Assembly: GCF_002155685.1 (NCBI RefSeq)
Contig: NZ_MUYK01000004.1
Coordinates: 62,001-126,000 of the forward strand
Direction: 5' to 3'
Length of the DNA stretch: 64,000 nucleotides
DNA from: Erythrobacter colymbi
GTDB taxonomy: Bacteria > Pseudomonadota > Alphaproteobacteria > Sphingomonadales > Sphingomonadaceae
This document shows positions 53,180-61,886 of the stretch, in pieces (position 1 is the stretch's first letter; every line of letters starts with the position of its first letter). A program made the translations under genes and the position numbers. The notes below the pieces were generated by a model. It did no database searches, had not been told where the DNA came from, and saw only the letters and a list, made by a program, of their open reading frames with translations.

Positions 53180-54379
53180 TCACGCCGCCAGCGCCGCGCT
53201 CCTGCCCGCATCCGTCCGCCACGCCCCGGGCACCCGTGCCCCTTCGATCAGAGCGCGGTTCGCGATCAGCGCCACCATCGCGAGCGCGGGAAGCGGCATC
53301 AGGTTGATCTCCAGCGGCAGCGCCACCGCGCGGGTTGCCAGCGGGGAGAGATAGAGCGCGGTCACCAGCACCTTCTCGTAAGGCCGCCACCCGCGCGCGC
53401 GGCCGTCCATGATCAGCCAGAACACCGGCACCACCAGAAACGGCAGATCGTAGGAGAAGAGGTAGGGCGAGGCGACCGCGGTCGCCGCAAGCATCAGCGC
53501 GCCGCTCGCCTGACCGTCGCGGATGCGGCGGGCGAAGATCATCGTCACGGCCAGCAGCGCCAGCGTGATCGCGCCCTGCACCGCCATCGCCGCCTCGGGC
53601 GTCGCGTAGTAGCGCAGCGCCGCATAGGGCGTGGTCATGCGCAGCCAGAACTCGCCCGGCCCCTGCGCCATCAGCACGCGGCTGACCTCGAACACCTGCG
53701 GATAGGCGAGCCAGCTGGCCGGGCCATAAAGCGCGAGGCTGAGGAGGATCATGCCCCCCGCCCCGATCACGCCGCCCGCGATCGCCTTCCGCTCCCCGCG
53801 CGCGAGCAGCCAGAAGGGGGCGAGCAGCGCGAGGTGCGGCTTGATCACCAGCATTCCGAGCAGAATGCCGCACAGCCACGGTGAACGCCGCAGCGCCAGC
53901 ACCGCGCCAGCCAGCAGCGCGCCGGTCAGAAAGCCGTTCTGGGCGTGGGCCGCAGCGAGATAGGAGGCGGGAAAGGCAAGCAGCGGCAGGGTCAGATCGC
54001 CGCGATAGACGCGGTGCATCGCCCCGAACCAGACCGCGAAGGTCGAGACCGTCCAGGCAATCCACGCCGCGCCGAAGGGCAGCACGCCGAGCCAGAAGAT
54101 GAAGATCAGGAACGGCGGCGGGTTCACATAGGCGATCATCTCGGCAAAGCCCGCCTGCGCCTGCACCTGCCGTTGCAGATCGAGATCGAAGGCGGCGACA
54201 GGGCCGTGATCGGCGAGGATGTGCGCGGCGCTCCAGAAGGCCTGGAAGCCCGATCCGGTCGAAGGGATCTTGAGGAAATTGGCGACCAGCATCGCGAGGA
54301 ACGCGAGCACCATCATCCCCGCATAGGCGCGCACCCGCGCGGCGGTGAGCCAGTGTGCCTCGCGCAGGAAGGCGTGCAT
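53180..54379 (-). CDS. GT87-like polytopic membrane protein (DUF2029)
   Basis: A 399-residue membrane protein with roughly ten hydrophobic segments. The first periplasmic region contains FDLDLQRQVQAQAGFAEMIAYVNPPP, which matches the DUF2029/GT87 mannosyltransferase pattern. Later PYLFSYDLPFLVVPVFWLI is typical. GT87 enzymes transfer sugar from polyprenyl-phosphate donors outside the cytoplasm; the acceptor is unknown. Confidence 0.78.
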   Translation of the reverse strand: MHAFLREAHWLTAARVRAYAGMMVLAFLAMLVANFLKIPSTGSGFQAFWSAAHILADHGPVAAFDLDLQRQVQAQAGFAEMIAYVNPPPFLIFIFWLGVLPFGAAWIAWTVSTFAVWFGAMHRVYRGDLTLPLLAFPASYLAAAHAQNGFLTGALLAGAVLALRRSPWLCGILLGMLVIKPHLALLAPFWLLARGERKAIAGGVIGAGGMILLSLALYGPASWLAYPQVFEVSRVLMAQGPGEFWLRMTTPYAALRYYATPEAAMAVQGAITLALLAVTMIFARRIRDGQASGALMLAATAVASPYLFSYDLPFLVVPVFWLIMDGRARGWRPYEKVLVTALYLSPLATRAVALPLEINLMPLPALAMVALIANRALIEGARVPGAWRTDAGRSAALAA

Positions 54380-54476
54380 CGCGTGTCGGTCCCCAATGGT
54401 TGCATCGACAGGCTTAGCCGCGGGGGCTTTAAGGAATGGCTAACCGTAATTCGCCGCGCGCGCCGGACACGAAAAA

Positions 54477-54506
54477 GGGGCGGCTCCGGCTGTCCGGAAC
54501 CGCCCC
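54477..54506 (-). terminator. Rho-independent terminator after the outer-membrane barrel gene
   Basis: The 13-base arms GGGGCGGCTCCGG (54477-54489) and CCGGAACCGCCCC (54494-54506) pair with one mismatch around a four-base loop. On the minus strand five T residues follow. It lies 20 bases after the stop of the barrel gene. Confidence 0.85.
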
Positions 54507-54526
54507 GCTTTTCGCATCGGCCGGGC

Positions 54527-55114
54527 TTAGAAGCGCGCGCCCACCGCGAAGCCGAAGTGGCGACGCTGGGTGTTGATGTCGAACACCTTGCCGAGGTCGG
54601 CATAGCCGCCTTCGACGCGGCCGTAGAAGGTCTTGCCGAAGCTATGCTCGTAACCGAGCGCGAAGGCGAAGCCCTTGCCGCTGTCGGTCACGTCGAGGCC
54701 CTGGCCTTCGAAGGTGTAGCTCTGATCGGCATAGCCGACCTTGCCGAACAGCTGGCCGGCTTCGTTGAGGGCGTAGCCCACGTGCAGACCGGCCTCGAAA
54801 TAGCCTTCCGCGCTGAGGCAGAAGCCGGCTTCGCAGCTCTCGACGGTAGAGAATTCGTACTGGGCATAGGGGCCGACCACGACCGCATCGCTGACTGCGA
54901 TGTCGAAGCCCGCCTCGCCACCGAAGGCGACCGCGCTGCCGATCTTGAAGACGTCGTTGTTCTGCTCGATCGAGCTGACGGTCGGGGTTTCGTAGGTGGC
55001 GCGGGCTTCGATGCGGAAGCCGTCACGCGCGATGGTGTCAGCCGCTTCGTCCTGCGCGAAAGCCGGGGTTGCCGAAACCGCGACGAGCGCGGCGGCACAA
55101 ATCATCTTGTTCAT
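54527..55114 (-). CDS. Outer membrane beta-barrel protein
   Basis: A 195-residue exported protein with the signal peptide MNKMICAAALVAVSATPAFA. The mature part is a small eight-strand-type barrel: ARDGFRIEARATYETPT, VVGPYAQYEFST, GKVGYADQSYTFEG, and the terminal HFGFAVGARF that ends in phenylalanine, as porins need for insertion. One cysteine pair (ESCEAGFC) is in a loop. Function is unknown. Confidence 0.83.
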   Translation of the reverse strand: MNKMICAAALVAVSATPAFAQDEAADTIARDGFRIEARATYETPTVSSIEQNNDVFKIGSAVAFGGEAGFDIAVSDAVVVGPYAQYEFSTVESCEAGFCLSAEGYFEAGLHVGYALNEAGQLFGKVGYADQSYTFEGQGLDVTDSGKGFAFALGYEHSFGKTFYGRVEGGYADLGKVFDINTQRRHFGFAVGARF

Positions 55115-55246
55115 GGAAACCTTTTGATTGCGATCCTGTCCGGAAGTGGACGGCGCGGGTGATAGCCAAAAGGCGTGATGTGACAACGTGTCGAACGCCT
55201 AGAGCGCTGAATATTCGAACCTATGTTGCCAACATGCCACGGGATG

Positions 55247-55636
55247 TCAGGGCCCAGCGTAAGGCGAGCGGCCGGTTTCGGCGAGCCAGCGGGCGAAATC
55301 GCCATGCGCGACAGGCTCGGCCTGCGGCGGGAGCGGGGCGGCCCAAAGATAGGCTTCGGCCATGATTGTCTCGCCCCCGCAGCGGACCGGGATGGGTCGA
55401 CGGGTGTAGTCCGCCCCCTCGAAGGCATCGACCGCGGCGAGGTCGACCCCGGCGCAGGCATGGACCGCCCCCGTCACTGTCCCTTCGCCCGGCACCAGCG
55501 CGGGATACCCGCCATGAGGATCGGGGATGGCGAAGAGAGCGCCCGTCGCGGTGGCCGCTCGTCCCGGCCCGATCCCGGCGAGAAAGGGCCAGTCCCCCAG
55601 CCCCTCGCGCAGCACGCCGTAGACGAACAGCAGCAC
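55247..55636 (-). CDS. Gamma-glutamylcyclotransferase-like protein
   Basis: A 129-residue GGCT-fold protein. The glycine loop reads LLFVYGVLREG, and the rest contains ATGALFAIPDPHGGYPALV and VDAFEGADYTRRPIPV, whose glutamate is the usual catalytic position. The GTG at 55636, preceded by AGGA, gives the standard N-terminus; the ATG at 55669 would overlap the upstream gene by more than 20 bases. It forms a pair with the upstream hisN-like gene. Confidence 0.8.
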   Translation of the reverse strand: MLLFVYGVLREGLGDWPFLAGIGPGRAATATGALFAIPDPHGGYPALVPGEGTVTGAVHACAGVDLAAVDAFEGADYTRRPIPVRCGGETIMAEAYLWAAPLPPQAEPVAHGDFARWLAETGRSPYAGP

Positions 55637-55646
55637 GGGTGCGTTC

Positions 55647-56417
55647 CTAGCCCATCGCCTCGAGCACATCCTCGAGTCGCGCCGGATCGCCCAGCGCGAT
55701 CACCGTGCCGTCGCTCCCTGCGTCGAGCGGGTTGCCCTGCCAGTCGGCCATCATCCCGCCCGCGCCCTCCACCACCGGCACCAGCGCGGCGTAGTCATAG
55801 AGCTTGAGCCCCGCCTCGATCACCACGTCGATATGCCCGCTCGCGCACAGGCCGTAATTGTAGCAGTCCCCGCCGAACACGATCTTCTTCTCGGCCACCT
55901 GCTTGGCGACCGACATGAAGGCGTCGGCCTCCTCGTTGGTGAAGAGGTGCGGGCTGGTGGTGGCGAGCACCGCGTCGGACAGCTCCTTCAGCGGCTTGGT
56001 CTGCGCGGGGCTACCGTTGAACAGCGTCGGCTGGCCGATGCGGCCCACCCAGCGCTCGCCGCTCACCGGCTGGTCGATGATGCCGAGCACCGGCCAGCCA
56101 TCCTGCAGCAGCGCGATCAGCGTGCCGAAGATCGGGCGACCGGCGATGAAGCTGGTGGTGCCGTCGATCGGATCGAGCACCCATTGCCGCCCGGCGCCCT
56201 CGTTGCGGGTGCCGTACTCCTCGCCGATGATCCCGTCGGCGGGGAATTCCGCCTCGATCAGGGCGCGCATCGCGGCCTCGGCAGCGCGGTCGGCCTCGGT
56301 GACGAAGCTGCGGTCGGCCTTCCTCTCCTGGCTCCACTGGCCTCGGAAAAGCGGGCGGATCGCGGCGCCCGCCGCATCGGCAAGGCGCAGAGCAAGGGCG
56401 AGGTCTTTATCGGTCAT
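55647..56417 (-). CDS. hisN: Inositol-monophosphatase-family protein, histidinol-phosphatase-like
   Basis: A 256-residue Mg-dependent phosphatase. The metal motifs are GEEYG, then VLDPIDGTTSFIAGRPIFGT and a late YDYAALVPVVEGAGG. These match the HisN type more than typical SuhB, so histidinol-phosphate is the likely substrate, as in other Alphaproteobacteria lacking HisB phosphatase; inositol phosphate remains possible. The ATG at 56417 overlaps the upstream gene (ATGA). Confidence 0.82.
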   Translation of the reverse strand: MTDKDLALALRLADAAGAAIRPLFRGQWSQERKADRSFVTEADRAAEAAMRALIEAEFPADGIIGEEYGTRNEGAGRQWVLDPIDGTTSFIAGRPIFGTLIALLQDGWPVLGIIDQPVSGERWVGRIGQPTLFNGSPAQTKPLKELSDAVLATTSPHLFTNEEADAFMSVAKQVAEKKIVFGGDCYNYGLCASGHIDVVIEAGLKLYDYAALVPVVEGAGGMMADWQGNPLDAGSDGTVIALGDPARLEDVLEAMG

Positions 56418-57019
56418 GGGAAGCTTTCCAGATAGCGCGGCGGGATCGCGGTGTCGGTTGCCATAACGCCCGTGAACCCTGCGGCAAGAGCGACGCCCAG
56501 CGCGCCGACGGCGAGCGGCACCGCCCTGCCCCGCACCCGCCACGCCAGCGCGCAGGCCGCATGGACGAACAGCGCCGTGACCCCGAGGAAGTAATAGGGC
56601 ACAAAGAACCCCGCATAGCCTGCGTGCATCCCGGCGGCCGCGAAGTGGTAGTTGGTATCGAGCCCGAGCAGCAGCCGCCCGCCCCACACCGCGCCGACGT
56701 GGTTGAGGACGAACAGCGCCAGCACTACCCCCGAGATCGCCTGCCAGCGCGCCAGCCCCTGCCGCCGCTCGCCCCGGGTGCGCCAGATCATCGCGAGGCC
56801 GGTCGAAAGCTGGAAGGCCAGCGCCAGCATCAGCAGCGTCTCGGCGAGAGGGTTGCGGTAGACGGGGCGCAGCGCCTCCATCACCGCGATATGCGCCGCC
56901 TGCCCGGCGAACATCGCGAGGTGGTTGCCGATGTGCAGCACCACGAACAGCGCGATCAGCAGTCCGCTCGCCAGATGGAGCCCGCGCAGGCTCCGGTTGC
57001 GGTCGTCAGGCGGGGTCAT
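56414..57019 (-). CDS. Cytochrome b-like membrane protein (SdhC/D type)
   Basis: A 201-residue protein with five hydrophobic segments. Possible haem-ligand histidines occur in FVVLHIGNHLAMF, FVLNHVGAVWG and LFVHAACALAW, and YHFAAAGMHAG is on the loop between. Its spacing recalls the membrane anchors of succinate dehydrogenase/fumarate reductase, but no flavoprotein gene is nearby. A haem-binding redox role is inferred only. It starts 14 bases inside the upstream gene. Confidence 0.68.
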   Translation of the reverse strand: MTPPDDRNRSLRGLHLASGLLIALFVVLHIGNHLAMFAGQAAHIAVMEALRPVYRNPLAETLLMLALAFQLSTGLAMIWRTRGERRQGLARWQAISGVVLALFVLNHVGAVWGGRLLLGLDTNYHFAAAGMHAGYAGFFVPYYFLGVTALFVHAACALAWRVRGRAVPLAVGALGVALAAGFTGVMATDTAIPPRYLESFP

Positions 57020-57365
57020 GCGCCGACCAATAATCGAAGGCTTCGGACTGTCGAGCCCCGGTGTAGCGGCGCGCTTCGGTGCCCTCCCATTCCAGCGGGA
57101 GATCGGGATAGATGCCCGTCCGGCTGACGAACCAGCCCTGCCCCGGCAACCCGTCCGACTGGCGCACCACCAGCACCGCCAGCCCCGGCTCGCCCGCCGC
57201 ACGCCCGTCCTCGTCGATCCGGTCGAGCACCTTGCACAGCTGCCGCATCAGCGGTCGGGTGAAGGTGTGGCCGAGGATGCCGAGCAGCGTGCCATAGGTG
57301 AAGGTCTGCCGCTGGCGGGCGGCCGCGATGAGGAGACCGCGGACTTCGACGGGGTCGAAGATCAC
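57006..57365 (-). CDS. Conserved hypothetical protein
   Basis: A 119-residue protein from a GTG at 57365. It contains FTYGTLLGILGHTFTRPLM, then RIDEDGRAAGEPGLAVLVVR and SDGLPGQGWFVSRTGI. I do not recognise a named family; the pattern resembles small nuclease- or toxin-associated domains of uncertain role. Reading further back to 57404 only adds residues encoded by a palindromic repeat, so the shorter start is preferred. Confidence 0.6.
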   Translation of the reverse strand: MIFDPVEVRGLLIAAARQRQTFTYGTLLGILGHTFTRPLMRQLCKVLDRIDEDGRAAGEPGLAVLVVRQSDGLPGQGWFVSRTGIYPDLPLEWEGTEARRYTGARQSEAFDYWSAHDPA

Positions 57366-57377
57366 AACCCGTTCGCC

Positions 57378-57424
57378 TCGAGCGTAGTCGAGAGGCCGGG
57401 GCAAGGTGTCTCGACTACGCTCGA
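57378..57424. repeat. Palindromic repeat TCGAGCGTAGTCGAGA
   Basis: Perfect 16-base arms TCGAGCGTAGTCGAGA (57378-57393) and TCTCGACTACGCTCGA (57409-57424) are separated by 15 bases. The repeat lies between prs and the hypothetical gene and may form a terminator or attenuator between them. Confidence 0.75.
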
Positions 57425-57440
57425 CACGGACGGCTTTGTG

Positions 57441-58376
57441 TCAATCAAACAGGCTCGACACCGAGCTTTCGTCCGCAATCCGGCGGATCGCCTCGCCAAC
57501 AAGCGGCGCGATGGGGAGAACGCGGATGCGGTCGGACTGTTCGGTCGCTTCCGTAGGCCGGATCGAATCGGTGATCACCAGCTCCTTCAGCGCCGAGCCG
57601 TTGATCCGCGCCACCGCGCCGCCCGAGAGCACGCCGTGGGTGATATAGGCCGCGACCGACTTCGCGCCGTTCTCCAGCAGCGCCTCGGCCGCGTTGCACA
57701 GCGTGCCGCCCGAATCGACGATGTCGTCGATCAGGATGCAGTGCCGGCCCGAAACGTCGCCGATGATGTTCATCACCTCGCTCTCGCCGGGGCGGTCACG
57801 ACGCTTGTCGACGATCGCCAGCGGGGCATTGTCGAGGCGCTTCGCCAGCGCCCGCGCGCGCACCACGCCGCCGACGTCGGGCGAGACCACCATCAGCTGC
57901 TGGTCGCCATACCGCGCCTGGATGTCCGCCGCCATCACGGGGGCGGCGTAGAGGTTGTCGGTCGGGATATCGAAGAAGCCCTGGATCTGCCCGGCGTGGA
58001 GGTCCACCGCCAGCATCCGGTCGGCGCCCGCCTCGGTGATCAGGTTCGCCACCAGCTTCGCCGAGATCGGCGTGCGCGGGCCGGGCTTGCGGTCCTGCCG
58101 GGCATAGCCGAAATAGGGCACCACCGCGGTGATCCGCTTGGCCGACGCGCGGCGCAGCGCATCGATGCAGATCAGCAGCTCCATCAGGTTGTCGTTCGCC
58201 GGGAAGTTGGTCGGCTGGACGACGAACACGTCCTCCCCGCGCACGTTCTCGTGAATCTCGACGAAGACCTCCTCGTCCGAGAAGCGCCGCACGCTGGCGT
58301 CGGTCAGCGGGATTTCGAGATAGGCCGCAATGGCCCGGGCGAGCGGCAGGTTCGAATTGCCGGACATGATCTTCAT
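57441..58376 (-). CDS. prs: Ribose-phosphate pyrophosphokinase
   Basis: A 311-residue enzyme that makes PRPP from ribose-5-phosphate and ATP. The signature [20 protein letters not shown], the ribose-phosphate-binding [15 protein letters not shown] and the start [18 protein letters not shown] are all present. Length is usual. A palindromic repeat follows the stop. Confidence 0.97.
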   Translation of the reverse strand: MKIMSGNSNLPLARAIAAYLEIPLTDASVRRFSDEEVFVEIHENVRGEDVFVVQPTNFPANDNLMELLICIDALRRASAKRITAVVPYFGYARQDRKPGPRTPISAKLVANLITEAGADRMLAVDLHAGQIQGFFDIPTDNLYAAPVMAADIQARYGDQQLMVVSPDVGGVVRARALAKRLDNAPLAIVDKRRDRPGESEVMNIIGDVSGRHCILIDDIVDSGGTLCNAAEALLENGAKSVAAYITHGVLSGGAVARINGSALKELVITDSIRPTEATEQSDRIRVLPIAPLVGEAIRRIADESSVSSLFD

Positions 58377-58560
58377 GGAGCGCGATTCCCCCGAGACAGG
58401 CGTGATGGGGCGTGCCCTAGCGATGCGTCATGGAATTGCAACGCGCGGAAGGGCGATTGTCGTCAGGCAAGGAGCCGCAGAGCGAATGGCGACGCGCGGG
58501 GCTGGAGGTGGGTGGATTGCAGATGTTGTGCAATCGGCACAGACGAAGCATAGATCGGTG

Positions 58561-58842
58561 ATGGCGATCTACCAGAAATCTGCCCGGTTCATGCTTTGCT
58601 TGCTCCTGCTATTCGTCACGTTCCCGGTGTGGATCGGCTTCCTAGGATCGACTTTTGGAGAGGCTGCCGTGTTCGCCGGGCAAGCCGTTTTGTTCGGGTT
58701 CGGACTTGTGGCCCTCTCTGTGTTGAGGTGCCCCAACTGCAGGCGCTCCCTCTTCATGGGTAAACATTGGGTCAGAGCGTGGCCAACAAAGACCTGCAGC
58801 AGATGCGGTCACGATCTAACGAACGCCAACTATCAACCCTGA
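58561..58842 (+). CDS. Small membrane protein with zinc-ribbon-like cysteines
   Basis: A 93-residue protein with two hydrophobic segments (MLCLLLLFVTFPVWIGFL and AVLFGFGLVALSVL) and a C-terminal pair CPNC and CSRCG that could bind zinc. The ATG at 58561 was chosen; an in-frame start at 58330 would run across the divergent prs 5' end. Not a recognised family, and codon use is less GC-biased than neighbours. Confidence 0.5.
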   Translation: MAIYQKSARFMLCLLLLFVTFPVWIGFLGSTFGEAAVFAGQAVLFGFGLVALSVLRCPNCRRSLFMGKHWVRAWPTKTCSRCGHDLTNANYQP

Positions 58843-58916
58843 TGGGTCCGCTTCGGGGTCGGTTGCAAAAGGTCCGTCTTTGGCCGAAGCGAGGCTGGAG
58901 CCGCCATCCCCTCAAT

Positions 58917-58998
58917 CGTCATCCCAGCGAAAGCTGGGACCCAGAGCGTCTTGGCGCGGTGCTTGCCGCCCTAGGCCCCAGCTTTCGCTGGGGTGACG
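58917..58998. repeat. Palindromic repeat, type GTCATCCCAGCGAAAGCTGGG
   Basis: The left half starts CGTCATCCCAGCGAAAGCTG (58917 on) and forms its own hairpin; the right half CCCCAGCTTTCGCTGGGGTG (from 58976) is its inverted near-copy and ends GACG. This repeat type is common in Sphingomonadales genomes, and it shares the flanking GTCAT/ATGAC form with the unit at 10403. Confidence 0.75.
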
Positions 58999-59075
58999 AA
59001 GATGGCTGCCAAGGGGTCGCTTCGTGAATGACGGCTTTCGGCGACGAGATAGCTTACGCTGCCTTACCCTATTAT

Positions 59076-59159
59076 CGTCTCCCCGGACTTGATCCGGGGC
59101 CCCGCTGCCTTCTCTCTGCTCGCGAGCAAGACAAGCGGGGTCCCGGGTCAAGCCCGGGA
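59076..59159. repeat. Palindromic repeat, type CCGGACTTGATCCGG
   Basis: The left arm CCCCGGACTTGATCCGGGG (59081-59099) and the right arm near TCCCGGGTCAAGCCCGGGA (59141-59159) each form a hairpin, and they are partly complementary to one another (GGGGCCCCGCT / AGCGGGGTCCC). It is another dispersed repeat class. Confidence 0.7.
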
Positions 59160-59381
59160 AGGCGGGATATTCGCCCCGTTTTCCTACACCCTTGCCAGCC
59201 GCTATGATGCGCCCGGCTCTTTTCCATCGTTCTGCCCGGCCCGCGAGGCCGTTTGCCATCCGGGGCGCGTTTCGCCGCCGCTCCCCCGTGTCCGTCCGCA
59301 TCGCCGAAAATGGAATAGTGCGTTGTTTTAACAAGATAAATCACGCGGGCCGAAAGCGGACACGGTGTCCGCTTTGTCCGC

Positions 59382-60020
59382 CTAGGCCTCCAGTTCGACG
59401 TCCCAATACAGCCAGTCGCGCCAGGTTTCGTGGAGGTAGTTCGGCGGAAACAGCTTGCCGGCCTGTTGCAGCTGCCAGCTGGTCGGGCGGATCGGGGGCT
59501 GGTGAAGGCCCATCCCGGCCTGCCTAGGCGTGCGCCCGCCCTTCTTCATGTTGCACGGCGCGCAGGCGGTGATGATGTTCTCCCACGTCGTCCGGCCCCC
59601 GTGGCGGCGCGGGGTGACGTGATCGAAGGTCAGGTGATCGTGGCTGCCGCAATACTGGCACTGGAAGCGGTCGCGCAGGAACACGTTGAAGCGGGTGAAG
59701 GCGGGAAACTCGCTCTGCTTCACATATTGCCGCAGCGCAATGACGCTCGGGATCTTCATGTCGAAGCTGGGCGAGTGGACCTCGCGGTCGTAGCTGGCGA
59801 CGATGTCCACGCGGTCGAGGAACACCGCCTTGATCGCGGTCTGCCACGGCCAAAGGCTGAGCGGGTAGTAGGACAGCGGGGTATAATCGGCGTTGAGGAC
59901 CAGCGCCGGGCAGGCCGAGAGGTTGCGCGTCGGATCCTCGTCGATCCCGCGGAACTTGGCCACTTTCTCGATCAGTTCGGCATTGAACACGGCGCGCGTT
60001 CCTCCCTGATTGACCTGCAT
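59382..60020 (-). CDS. HNH endonuclease
   Basis: A 212-residue protein with an HNH nuclease domain: CQYCGSHDHLTFDHVTPRRH, then GGRTTWENIITACAPCNMKK, giving the zinc cysteines CxxC (two pairs) and catalytic His. The N-terminal part (LVLNADYTPLSYYPLSLWPW) is typical of a conserved bacterial HNH subfamily not tied to phages. Its biological target is unknown. Confidence 0.88.
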   Translation of the reverse strand: MQVNQGGTRAVFNAELIEKVAKFRGIDEDPTRNLSACPALVLNADYTPLSYYPLSLWPWQTAIKAVFLDRVDIVASYDREVHSPSFDMKIPSVIALRQYVKQSEFPAFTRFNVFLRDRFQCQYCGSHDHLTFDHVTPRRHGGRTTWENIITACAPCNMKKGGRTPRQAGMGLHQPPIRPTSWQLQQAGKLFPPNYLHETWRDWLYWDVELEA

Positions 60021-60121
60021 CCTGACCTGACAGGGCAAAGAGTCAAACCCGTGACAGGGCGCATATCCACAGGGACAGCCTGTGGAGAGGCTGTGGATAG
60101 CGAAACGATTGTGCGTGTGGC

Positions 60122-60964
60122 ATGGCGCGCGCGATGGACCGAGCCGCCCCTCCCGTGACCCGTTTCGCGCCGAGCCCTAACGGGCGGCTGCATCTGGGCC
60201 ATGCGCTCTCGGCGATCGTGGCGCATGATCTGGCGCGGCCAAGCGGCGGGCGGTTTCTGCTCAGGATCGAGGATATCGACGGGCCGCGCTCCCGCCCCGA
60301 ACTCGCCGGGGAATTCCGCCGGGATCTGGAGTGGCTGGGGCTGGAATGGGAGGAGGTGCCCGCGCAGTCCACCCGCCTCGCCAGCTATGCCGCCGCGGCG
60401 GAGAGGCTGAAGGCCAAGGGGTTGCTCTACCCCTGCACCTGCACCCGCTCCGAGATCGAGGCGGCAGGGGCGCTGCCGGGGGCTGAGGGCCTGATCTACC
60501 CCGGCACCTGCAAGCACCGCCCGCCCGATCCGGCCCGCCCGGCGGCGTGGCGGCTTGATGCAGAGAAGGCGCTGGTGGAAACCGGCCCACTGGAGTGGGA
60601 GGATGCGCTCGCCGGGCCACAGGCGGTCGATCTTGCGGGCCTCGGCGATGTGGTGCTGGTGAGGAAGGACCTGCCGGCGAGCTACCACCTCGCCGTCACG
60701 CTCGACGATGCGGCCGACGGTGTGACGCTGGTGACGCGCGGGGCCGATCTGTTCGCGGCGAGCCATGTGCACCGCACGCTGCAGGCCCTGCTCGGCCTGC
60801 CCATGCCGCGCTGGCACCACCATCCGCTGTTGCTGGGCGAAGACGGCGAGAAACTCGCCAAGCGCCGCGGCTCCCCCGCGCTGGCCGAGCGGCGCGAAGG
60901 GGGCGAGGACGGACGGATGCTCGCCGAACAACTGAGGATGCAACTTTTGTCACTTGGAACCTGA
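60122..60964 (+). CDS. gluQ: Glutamyl-Q tRNA(Asp) synthetase
   Basis: A 280-residue truncated glutamyl-tRNA-synthetase-like enzyme that attaches glutamate to queuosine-34 of tRNA(Asp). It has RFAPSPNGRLHLGHALSAI (HIGH region), RIEDIDGPRSRPEL, and the KLAKR variant of KMSKS. It lacks an anticodon-binding domain, as expected. queC in the same window serves the same pathway. Confidence 0.93.
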   Translation: MARAMDRAAPPVTRFAPSPNGRLHLGHALSAIVAHDLARPSGGRFLLRIEDIDGPRSRPELAGEFRRDLEWLGLEWEEVPAQSTRLASYAAAAERLKAKGLLYPCTCTRSEIEAAGALPGAEGLIYPGTCKHRPPDPARPAAWRLDAEKALVETGPLEWEDALAGPQAVDLAGLGDVVLVRKDLPASYHLAVTLDDAADGVTLVTRGADLFAASHVHRTLQALLGLPMPRWHHHPLLLGEDGEKLAKRRGSPALAERREGGEDGRMLAEQLRMQLLSLGT

Positions 60965-60989
60965 CGCCCAAGCGTCCATTTAGGAACCC

Positions 60990-61220
60990 ATGGCCTATAT
61001 CCTCATCCCCGCGCTGCTGATCCTCATGGGTCTGGTCGCCTATTCGCTGATCAAGGGCATCATCGCCTTCCTCAAGACGACCAAGATCGATCTCGAGACC
61101 GGCGAGGGCACCACCGCGACCGACATGCAGCTCGCCCAGAACAAGGCGATGTTCGCGCGCATCAAGTACCAGGCGCTCGCGATCGTGGTGGTGGCGATCC
61201 TGCTGGCGGTATCGCGCTAA
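60990..61220 (+). CDS. Twin transmembrane (HIG1-like) protein
   Basis: A 76-residue protein with two hydrophobic helices (MAYILIPALLILMGLVAYSL and ALAIVVVAILLAVS) flanking NKAMFARIKYQ, the pattern of HIG1-domain proteins. In eukaryotes these aid respiratory complexes; the bacterial role is unclear. It lies between gluQ and the cobalamin adenosyltransferase gene. Confidence 0.75.
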   Translation: MAYILIPALLILMGLVAYSLIKGIIAFLKTTKIDLETGEGTTATDMQLAQNKAMFARIKYQALAIVVVAILLAVSR

Positions 61221-61232
61221 GCCCGCCAACCG

Positions 61233-61808
61233 ATGGTCAAGCTCAACCGGATCTACACCCGCACCGGGGATGACGGGACGACGGGCCTCGTCGATGGCTC
61301 GCGCTGTCCGAAGCATTCCGCGCGGATCGCCGCGATGGGTCTGGTCGACGAGGCGAACAGTGCCATCGGCCTTGCGATCTGCGCGCTCGAGGGCGAGGGG
61401 GAGAAGGCGCTGCTGACCCGCGTGCAGAACGACCTGTTCGACCTCGGCGCCGATCTCGCCACGCCCTCGGTCGATGGCGATTTCACCCCATCCGAGATGG
61501 TGCTGCGCATCGTCCCGAGCCAGCCCTTGTGGATCGAGGCGCAGATCGATGCGCTCAACGAACGGCTCGAACCGCTCACCAGCTTCGTGCTCCCGGGCGG
61601 GAGCGAGGCGGCGGCGCGCGTCCATGTCGCCCGCGCCACCACCCGTGCTGCCGAACGCGCGATGGTCGCGCTCGCTGCCGAGGACGCGGTGAACCCCGCT
61701 GCGCTCGCCTATATCAACCGCCTGTCCGACCTGCTGTTCGTCCTCGCCCGCGTGGCGAACGAGGACGGGCGCGCGGACGTGAAGTGGGTCCCCGGGCAGA
61801 ACCGCTAG
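61233..61808 (+). CDS. ATP:cob(I)alamin adenosyltransferase (PduO type)
   Basis: A 191-residue enzyme that makes adenosylcobalamin. IYTRTGDDGTTGLVDGSR is the ATP-binding start, FVLPGGSEAAARVHVARA and TTRAAERAMVALAAED are the usual helix motifs, and the end is LLFVLARVANEDG. Length fits PduO/CobO of the PduO branch. It is 12 bases after the HIG1-like gene. Confidence 0.93.
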   Translation: MVKLNRIYTRTGDDGTTGLVDGSRCPKHSARIAAMGLVDEANSAIGLAICALEGEGEKALLTRVQNDLFDLGADLATPSVDGDFTPSEMVLRIVPSQPLWIEAQIDALNERLEPLTSFVLPGGSEAAARVHVARATTRAAERAMVALAAEDAVNPAALAYINRLSDLLFVLARVANEDGRADVKWVPGQNR

Positions 61809-61886
61809 CGCGCTAATCGCTGGTCAGGCTCCGCGTTCCCCGCTAGGGCGGCGTCTTTGCTGCACTTGCGAAGGAGCTTGCCCCCC

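Larger units (their letters stand above)
58843..59381. repeat. Gene-free region with two palindromic repeats and a perfect hairpin
   Basis: No supported gene. It holds repeat units at 58917-58998 and 59076-59159 (described separately) and a perfect hairpin with 11-base arms AAAGCGGACAC / GTGTCCGCTTT at 59353-59375, just downstream of the HNH gene stop. Short reading frames here do not look coding. Confidence 0.6.

Noticed and set aside
56925..58553. A 542-codon + strand frame opposite prs
   Set aside because: It has no recognisable domain and runs across the strong prs gene.
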